Positions 58,871 to 64,000 of a stretch of 64,000 nt of DNA are shown one piece after another. Each line of letters starts with the position of its first letter. Within the stretch, counting starts at the first letter, position 1. Under the pieces are notes generated by a model. That model did no database searches. It was not told where the DNA came from and saw only the letters and a program-made list of their open reading frames with translations. Source of the DNA: Verrucolacustris sp044348085 (GTDB lineage: Bacteria > Verrucomicrobiota > Verrucomicrobiia > Methylacidiphilales > Verrucolacustridaceae); assembly GCA_044348085.1 (NCBI GenBank), contig JBIKTM010000001.1:1-64000 (forward strand), written 5' to 3'. The position numbers and the translations under genes were made by a program.

Positions 58871-61106
58871 TTTTAAGCCCCCCATACCAGTTCCTTGGCA
58901 TGGCAGGATCAATTCCATCTCCCCGAATTCGGGAATAGTACTGTTTATTAAAAAGGTTGTTTACGCCTGCCACGACGCTGACGTACTCATTCCACAACTT
59001 TGCCTCTAACGTGAGGTCCCAAACATTGTAGGCAGGGATAAATCGGGAGTCTGACCCTGTCAGGTTATTATCGCTGGCGTAACTGTGCCCGACATACGTT
59101 CCAAGAAATGAGGCCTTCACTTTGGATTGCCAATCATAAACGAGGCCCGTCTTGTAAACGTAGTTCGATAGGTACTGCGGGGTTTTTCCATCATTGGGTC
59201 CATTAATAAAGTTCCCGTTCTGTAAAGTTAAAGCCGTGTAAAAGAAGAGGGCCCCATACTCTTTTGACCAACCGGCTGTCTTTCCATCCTGCAAATCCCC
59301 CCAACCCATCTGCTGGTGAGCAATCCCATCGGCGATTCCCACCAGATCCACCTGGAAAAGAAGATCCCAACCGTACACCCGAGACCGACCCGAATTACTG
59401 ACCGTATTGATCCCGCCGACCGCGGTCTCACCAATCTGATTCGAATAGTCGACACAGAATCCACTCGTATCGAAGGTCAGCCACTCCGTCGGAGTCCCCC
59501 TGCAACCCGCCTCATAGTTCCAAACTGTGCCCTCCTGCAAATTCCCAGAGACTCGCAAATTTGGGCCTGTGGGAACGGCTTGAGCGAAAGTCGGAGGCCG
59601 GTACGCCTCCGAAACATTCGCATACATCGCCATCTCCTGAGGCAACGCGTACTCCAGACCCAATCCGATCAGCGGGACGAAGTTATTTTGCGTCTGACTT
59701 CCAATCGGTTGGCCTGCTGCAAATTTCGACTGATTGATCGTCTCATCCACTGACTGCCATATGTTTTCCATCCGAAACCCAGGAACGACCGATAGATCCC
59801 CCACGGTAAACTTGTTCTCCACAAAGAAGGGGGCGTACCAAACAGAGCGATCACTCTGATTGCGGATCTGACCCGTGTTGGAGGTGGGAGTCAGCCCCTG
59901 CTTGTCAGTTCTTGGGGAGGTCGTGTTATAAACCATAAAACCCGCAGTCAGCGTCTGAGACTCGCCCCCCAGATCCCAATCCCACCGCCACCGAGGCTCC
60001 ATTCCCCAAGTATAAAACTGCTGAGTCTCGATCTGGGTGGTTTGCAAAATAGGAAGTGTTCCGAAACCACCTCCTTCTTGTCTCCGACTCCACCGACGAT
60101 AGTAGTCAAACCACACCCGATACGAAAAAAAGAGGTCCTCGTCGAATTCCGACTCATGAATGGCGGAAACTGCGTACCGGCTCAGTTCAAACTGGTCGTT
60201 GAAACGGGAAGTTGCGTTTCGATCCTCGTTATAATTTACGGGAGTTCGGGCCGTGTCATTGTTCAGCCGTAATCCGCCTGGCTCCCCATGACACTCCTCA
60301 TAGCCGTTTAGCTTAAAATACCAGCGATGCTTTGTCTCCGCATCGAGAGCCAAAGTTAAATTCCCGTTGTTCAGATCGTACTGGCTGTTGGCTTCCCGAA
60401 AGCCTTGGGATTGCCGGTGATTGAACCATCCGTAATAGCCGACCTGATCCACGGTACCTCCAACGGAATTGAAGCTGGAGATATAATCGAAACTTCCCCC
60501 GAGCGTTACCGACTCTGCCGTAAATTTTTTATCGGTGGGCGGTTTTCGCATCACGAAGTTTATCGCTCCTGCAGGTTGGGGTCCGTACATGAGAGCTGCG
60601 CCCCCTCGAATAAACTCCATTGTCTCCATCGGATAGGTTGGAGGGAGGTAATACGCCTCAGGATACCCAATCATATCCGCTTGAATGGGAATTCCGTCTT
60701 CCAGGACCTGAAAACTTTGCAATCTGTGAGGATCAAATCCTCGATACGCCATGCTGGTCAGTGGAGTCGTCTCCTCAGGCACAACCAACCCGGGTGTCGT
60801 TGCCGTGATCTGACGCCAGTTATCGTCTTTCACCTCTGGCAGGTAGTGCACATCAATGTTCGAGGTTCGCTTTCCTGCATTGATCCGCGTTCCCTCCACA
60901 TCGGGCAGGAAGGGCAAACGAGTCTGAACGTCATAGTCCGCCTCAACTTCCACCTGCTGCAAGCGCACAACCTCATCACCCGCCCCCTTGCCCAACGTCC
61001 CCTCCTCAACCGTGTTAGTTAAAGAGAGGGTTTGCGCTTCCAAACGAATTCCAAAACTGAACAAGACAAGGCACAACAGAGGATATTTCAGAAAAACCAA
61101 ACCCAT
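58860..61106 (-). CDS. TonB-dependent outer-membrane receptor (FecA/siderophore type)
   Basis: 748 residues from ATG 61106, giving the signal MGLVFLKYPLLCLVLFSFG with cleavage near RLEAQ. A TonB-box-like stretch (VVRLQQVEVEA) precedes the plug (WRQITATTPGLVVPEETTPLTSMAYRGF, in part; IPIQADMIGYPE; FIRGGAALMYGPQPAGAINFV). A 22-strand barrel follows, ending with aromatic KIIF. The plug and barrel resemble ferric-citrate/siderophore receptors. The frame is open to 61235, but that would run through the operators. It is divergent from exbB. Confidence 0.93.
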   Translation of the reverse strand: MGLVFLKYPLLCLVLFSFGIRLEAQTLSLTNTVEEGTLGKGAGDEVVRLQQVEVEADYDVQTRLPFLPDVEGTRINAGKRTSNIDVHYLPEVKDDNWRQITATTPGLVVPEETTPLTSMAYRGFDPHRLQSFQVLEDGIPIQADMIGYPEAYYLPPTYPMETMEFIRGGAALMYGPQPAGAINFVMRKPPTDKKFTAESVTLGGSFDYISSFNSVGGTVDQVGYYGWFNHRQSQGFREANSQYDLNNGNLTLALDAETKHRWYFKLNGYEECHGEPGGLRLNNDTARTPVNYNEDRNATSRFNDQFELSRYAVSAIHESEFDEDLFFSYRVWFDYYRRWSRRQEGGGFGTLPILQTTQIETQQFYTWGMEPRWRWDWDLGGESQTLTAGFMVYNTTSPRTDKQGLTPTSNTGQIRNQSDRSVWYAPFFVENKFTVGDLSVVPGFRMENIWQSVDETINQSKFAAGQPIGSQTQNNFVPLIGLGLEYALPQEMAMYANVSEAYRPPTFAQAVPTGPNLRVSGNLQEGTVWNYEAGCRGTPTEWLTFDTSGFCVDYSNQIGETAVGGINTVSNSGRSRVYGWDLLFQVDLVGIADGIAHQQMGWGDLQDGKTAGWSKEYGALFFYTALTLQNGNFINGPNDGKTPQYLSNYVYKTGLVYDWQSKVKASFLGTYVGHSYASDNNLTGSDSRFIPAYNVWDLTLEAKLWNEYVSVVAGVNNLFNKQYYSRIRGDGIDPAMPRNWYGGLKIIF

Positions 61107-61122
61107 GAGCCCGTAAAGATAC

Positions 61123-61137
61123 TGAGACGCAATCTCA
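61123..61137. promoter_or_regulatory. Fur-like operator 1
   Basis: TGAGACGCAATCTCA, a 7-1-7 inverted repeat with 5 of 7 arm positions matching. It lies just before the receptor start. The centre is 31 bases (about three helix turns) from operator 2. Confidence 0.5.
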
Positions 61138-61153
61138 TGATCAATATATTTAT

Positions 61154-61168
61154 TGAGACTGTGTCTCA
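61154..61168. promoter_or_regulatory. Fur-like operator 2
   Basis: TGAGACTGTGTCTCA, a 7-1-7 inverted repeat with 6 of 7 arm positions matching. The AT-rich stretch between the two sites (TATATT at 61145-61150) could hold the -10 boxes of both divergent genes, so bound repressor would cover both promoters. Confidence 0.55.
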
Positions 61169-61194
61169 TTTTTTTTCGTGACGCTGAAACTACC

Positions 61195-61902
61195 ATGCCG
61201 TATTTTTTTCTCATGTTAGGCGGCATGTCGTTCATGGATTTTATGGTTCGAGGGGGAGCCCTGATGTGGGTTCTCCTTGCGTTCTCCTTCGTCGCGTTAG
61301 CGGTAACTATTGAGAGGACCCTGACCTACATCTATTACGGATACTCTCCGGATCGATGGCTCCGATCCCTGCTGCAGACCATACGTACCTCCGGTTCTGC
61401 CGCCGCCCTTCCCCTAGCCGTTGCCTGTCATCATCCCGTCGCAAGGGTTGTTCAAACGTATCTCGAGGAATTGAACCGCCCCACCAAAGTCCGCCAAGAC
61501 AATATACGTCGGACTGGATCACTTGCGTTGGAGGGGGTCGAAAAAAACCTTCGAATTCTCGCCGCTCTCGCCCATCTAGCCCCGTTGGTCGGCCTCCTCG
61601 GCACAGTGCAAGGCATGGTGGTGGCTTTTTCAAAGATTGAATCAATTCAGGGGACGGTAAAACCCTCCGACTTGGCGGGCGGAATCTGGGAGGCCCTTCT
61701 CACAACAGTCTTTGGCTTGGTGGTCGCAATCCCCTGCATGGCTCTGTACCACGCATTTGAAGGTCATGCGGATAAAATCGCACGCCGAATGGAAATGGCT
61801 GTCACGTCCCTAGATGATCTTTTGAGTCCGTCCTCCCCATCAACTGTCACCACCAAGCCCCGCCAACGCGCCCAAGAAGAAGAGTTTTCTACCATCCAGT
61901 AA
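61195..61902 (+). CDS. exbB: ExbB/TolQ/MotA-family proton-channel protein
   Basis: 235 residues from ATG 61195; later ATGs at 61213 and 61225 are possible. Three membrane segments: near 20-40 (ALMWVLLAFSFVALAVTIERTL), then about 120-142 (LRILAALAHLAPLVGLLGTVQGMV) and 165-190 (LTTVFGLVVAIPCMALYH). The APLVGLLGTV.GM motif is the family signature. With ExbD it uses the proton gradient to energise TonB. It leads exbB-exbD-tonB. Confidence 0.94.
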   Translation: MPYFFLMLGGMSFMDFMVRGGALMWVLLAFSFVALAVTIERTLTYIYYGYSPDRWLRSLLQTIRTSGSAAALPLAVACHHPVARVVQTYLEELNRPTKVRQDNIRRTGSLALEGVEKNLRILAALAHLAPLVGLLGTVQGMVVAFSKIESIQGTVKPSDLAGGIWEALLTTVFGLVVAIPCMALYHAFEGHADKIARRMEMAVTSLDDLLSPSSPSTVTTKPRQRAQEEEFSTIQ

Positions 61903-61906
61903 CCCC

Positions 61907-62302
61907 ATGTTTACTCGACCCAAACGTCTCACCACCTCGATCGATATGGCCCCCCTGATCGATGTCGTATTTCTTCTGCTGATCTTCTTTATGCTCACCT
62001 CTTCCTTCACGCTACCGTCCCTCCAAGTCAAGCTTCCCACCGCACACGGACAATCGGACACATCCCCCGAAGTCATCCTCGTTTCGGTCGATGCCAAAGG
62101 ATCGATCACTCTCCAAGGCTCTCCCGTTTCCCTCTCCCAGTTCGATCAGAAACTCCAGGCCCTATCCCAAGGTCAAGTAGATCGAAAGATCCATTTTCGC
62201 GGAGATCAAAGAATGAACTACGGCCTTTTTGTCGAGTTGATGGATCGAGCTCGGCAGATTGGCATCGTCCAATTTAACCTCGTCCACGATCCCAAAAAAT
62301 AG
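61907..62302 (+). CDS. exbD: ExbD/TolR-family protein
   Basis: A 131-residue protein with one N-terminal membrane helix. IDMAPLIDVVFLLLIFFMLTS carries the proton-carrying Asp. The periplasmic domain follows (VILVSVDAKGSITLQG, KIHFRGDQRMNYGLFVELMDRARQIGI). It starts 4 bases after exbB and ends 2 bases before tonB. Confidence 0.95.
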   Translation: MFTRPKRLTTSIDMAPLIDVVFLLLIFFMLTSSFTLPSLQVKLPTAHGQSDTSPEVILVSVDAKGSITLQGSPVSLSQFDQKLQALSQGQVDRKIHFRGDQRMNYGLFVELMDRARQIGIVQFNLVHDPKK

Positions 62303-62304
62303 CC

Positions 62305-62937
62305 ATGACTCTCTCTTATCCCGCCCCCAGTGATAAACTTTTTCTCCTTTTCGGGTTCACTGCCTCGATGGCCTTGCATGCGACACTCTTTTTCTCGCGA
62401 CCCTCCATCGCCACAACCCAAGATTTCGCAGTTCAACCTTCCGATTTCTCGGTCGAAATTACAATGATCGAAACCTCCGCAGGCCAACCTGAAACAGTTC
62501 AGGAGCCCGTTCTAGCTACCCCCCTTCCCACCTCCGATACGGTCGATACTGCACCCAATCCATCTTCTCTTGCCCCTACCCTACCCACACCCGACCCTTC
62601 ACCCCGCCTACTTCCCACTCCCTCCCCCTCTCAACTCCCGCCGTCGCCTGCCAGTTCGACTGTCCTCGCCCGCCCAAACCCATCGCAAAATTCCGCACCC
62701 GTCTATCCTGACGTAGCTAGAAAAAAGGGCTGGGCTGGCACCATCCTTCTTCAGGCCAAAATATCTGCACAAGGAAGTGTGGAATCCCTCAAGATACTCC
62801 AGAGCACAGGGCATGATGTCCTCGACCAATCCGCTATCACAGCTGTGCGACAATGGCACTTTCATCCACAAAAAGTGAATGGCACCCCTACGCCTGTTAC
62901 CGTTGAATTGCCCGTGAAGTTTTCCTTGAATCAGTAG
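62305..62937 (+). CDS. tonB: TonB-family energy transducer
   Basis: A 210-residue protein. The N-terminal membrane anchor is FLLFGFTASMALHATLFFS. A Pro/Ser/Thr-rich spacer runs from about 55 to 130, and the C-terminal TonB domain reads PVYPDVARKKGWAGTILLQAKISAQGSV, then LDQSAITAVRQWHFHPQKVNG. It spans the periplasm to reach the TonB box of receptors such as the divergent one here. Confidence 0.95.
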   Translation: MTLSYPAPSDKLFLLFGFTASMALHATLFFSRPSIATTQDFAVQPSDFSVEITMIETSAGQPETVQEPVLATPLPTSDTVDTAPNPSSLAPTLPTPDPSPRLLPTPSPSQLPPSPASSTVLARPNPSQNSAPVYPDVARKKGWAGTILLQAKISAQGSVESLKILQSTGHDVLDQSAITAVRQWHFHPQKVNGTPTPVTVELPVKFSLNQ

Positions 62938-63194
62938 TATCTAAAAGTAAAAGCCTTTATCGATATCAGAGCAATCTAAGTTTTAATGCTAATCTCTATC
63001 GTTAAAGCTGTTTTTTAATTGAGTTCCTGAAATAGCGAATAATAGTTCTAGCTATAACAACTAAATACACAGCCACCGAAACTACAATTAACATCGGGAT
63101 TCTCGAGCAGCTTGCTGCTGTTACCGGGGCAAAATTCGACCTCGAGCGTTCTCGGGTTGCCACCCAGAATTCACTCCAAGGGTCCGAGGATCCT
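62938..63194. other. AT-rich gap before the ABC exporter gene
   Basis: About 257 bases. The first 110 are AT-rich and look non-coding. From about 63034 the exporter frame is open after a TAG, without ATG, GTG or TTG before 63195, yet the translation of 63085-63194 looks protein-like (ILEQLAAVTGAKFDLERSR). No terminator after tonB is clear. Confidence 0.5.
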
Positions 63195-64000
63195 ATGAAA
63201 CAGCTAGTCGGCGCATGTGCTGAAGTTTCTATGGTTGTATCCCCAATTCGGATGCCCCTTGCTAATGCAATTTGGCAAGCTCACCCCAACACTCCAGTCG
63301 TGATTTGGCATTCTAGTGAATCCCGCTGGCTGGTGATCACTTATGCAGGTCTATTCACTCTTCGATATTTGAATGGAACTGATCCTAAGTCCTATAAAAC
63401 TATCACGCGCAGGAACTTCACCCGCATGCTCGGATTGAACGATCCCCATGAAGAGGTTGACGCTGCTGTGGTGCAATTAGAACGCCCTGCCCATGGAATG
63501 AGTTCTCATGCTCATAGCACTATGGGAGCGAATCCAGGAAAACGGTTCTTTGCCTTACTCAAAGCAGAGAAAAAGGACATCCATACCTTGCTGATTTTCT
63601 CAGTTTTCTCCGGAATTTTATATCTGGCCGCCCCGCTTGCTGTCGATGCAGTGGTGAGCAATCTGGCCTTTGGCGGGCAGTCTCAACCCTACTTGCAAGC
63701 ACTAGTCATTCTCTCGATCGCGCTTTTTGCCTGCCTTGCTCTTCAGGCCGTAATTACAGCTTTTCAGTACTACATTGCTGACATCATCCAGCGACGGGTC
63801 TTTGTGCGTACGGCTTCCGATATGGCTTATCGCCTTCCCCGGGTGAAAGCAGAGTCACTCGATGGGGTGTATGCACCAGAGTTGGTCAATCGGTTTCTCG
63901 ATATTGTAATCGTCCAGAAGAGCACTGCCCTGCTGCTTTTAGATGGGGTAAATTTGGTCTTTAGCACTGTCATTGGGATGGTTCTTTTATCACTTTATCA
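63195..64000 (+). CDS. ABC exporter, membrane part (partial, cut by window edge)
   Basis: From ATG 63195 the frame stays open to the right edge (268 codons). Residues 1-95 resemble a C39-like, probably non-catalytic domain (TPVVIWHSSESRWLVITYAG). Membrane helices begin near residue 125 (LLIFSVFSGILYLAAPLAVDAVV), followed by LQALVILSIALFACLALQAVI and YYIADIIQRRVFVRTASDMAYRLP, the pattern of type I exporter/HlyB-like permeases. The ATP-binding domain would lie past the edge. Exported substrate unknown. The start may be further upstream at a non-standard codon. Confidence 0.8.
   Translation, partial: MKQLVGACAEVSMVVSPIRMPLANAIWQAHPNTPVVIWHSSESRWLVITYAGLFTLRYLNGTDPKSYKTITRRNFTRMLGLNDPHEEVDAAVVQLERPAHGMSSHAHSTMGANPGKRFFALLKAEKKDIHTLLIFSVFSGILYLAAPLAVDAVVSNLAFGGQSQPYLQALVILSIALFACLALQAVITAFQYYIADIIQRRVFVRTASDMAYRLPRVKAESLDGVYAPELVNRFLDIVIVQKSTALLLLDGVNLVFSTVIGMVLLSLY

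Overview
The window looks like chromosomal DNA of a Verrucomicrobiota-type bacterium (PVC superphylum). The grounds are indirect: a PEP-CTERM surface protein, a Gram-negative envelope set (LptE-like lipoprotein, TonB/ExbB/ExbD, TonB-dependent receptor), a ribosomal cluster without L30, adk or infA, zinc-free forms of S4, S14 and L36, and tRNA genes that do not encode CCA. This placement is inference; no rRNA gene is present.

Layout. 1-12.4 kb: the start of nuoB running off the left edge, a divergent Na+/H+ antiporter-like gene and malQ, a secreted endonuclease/phosphatase-family protein, a WG-repeat/TPR protein coupled to an LptE-like lipoprotein, a DUF4239 membrane protein, an SDR-dus pair behind tRNA-Ala, and a LysM lipoprotein with coiled-coil membrane proteins. 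12.4-43.7 kb: one very long minus-strand information-processing block. In transcription order it reads tRNA-Thr, tuf, tRNA-Trp, secE, nusG, rplK, rplA, rplJ, rplL, rpoB, rpoC, rpsL, rpsG, fusA, the S10 and spc genes, secY, map, then rpmJ, rpsM, rpsK, rpsD, rpoA, rplQ. 43.9-53.6 kb: minus-strand parB, mutL, a cysteine-desulfurase homologue, mrp, a small protein, pyrR, pyrB, pyrC, carA and a membrane-anchored FHA protein. 53.7-57.4 kb: a PEP-CTERM serine protease and a coupled yggS-mpg-unknown operon. 57.4-64 kb: lysR and fur, a TonB-dependent receptor divergent from exbB-exbD-tonB across two Fur-like operators, and the N-terminal part of an ABC exporter cut by the right edge.

How the parts work together. 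The central block supplies translation, transcription and Sec export. The pyr/car genes form a UMP-synthesis operon. The right end is a metal-uptake module with its probable regulator beside it. The most unusual items are (i) a gene for a secreted coiled-coil protein lodged between rpsS and rplV and translationally coupled on both sides, (ii) a cysteine-desulfurase homologue whose PLP lysine is arginine, coupled to mutL, (iii) replacement of zinc ligands in S14 and L36, and (iv) several promoters whose -10 box lies only about 4-15 bases before the start codon, suggesting leaderless or very short-leader mRNAs.
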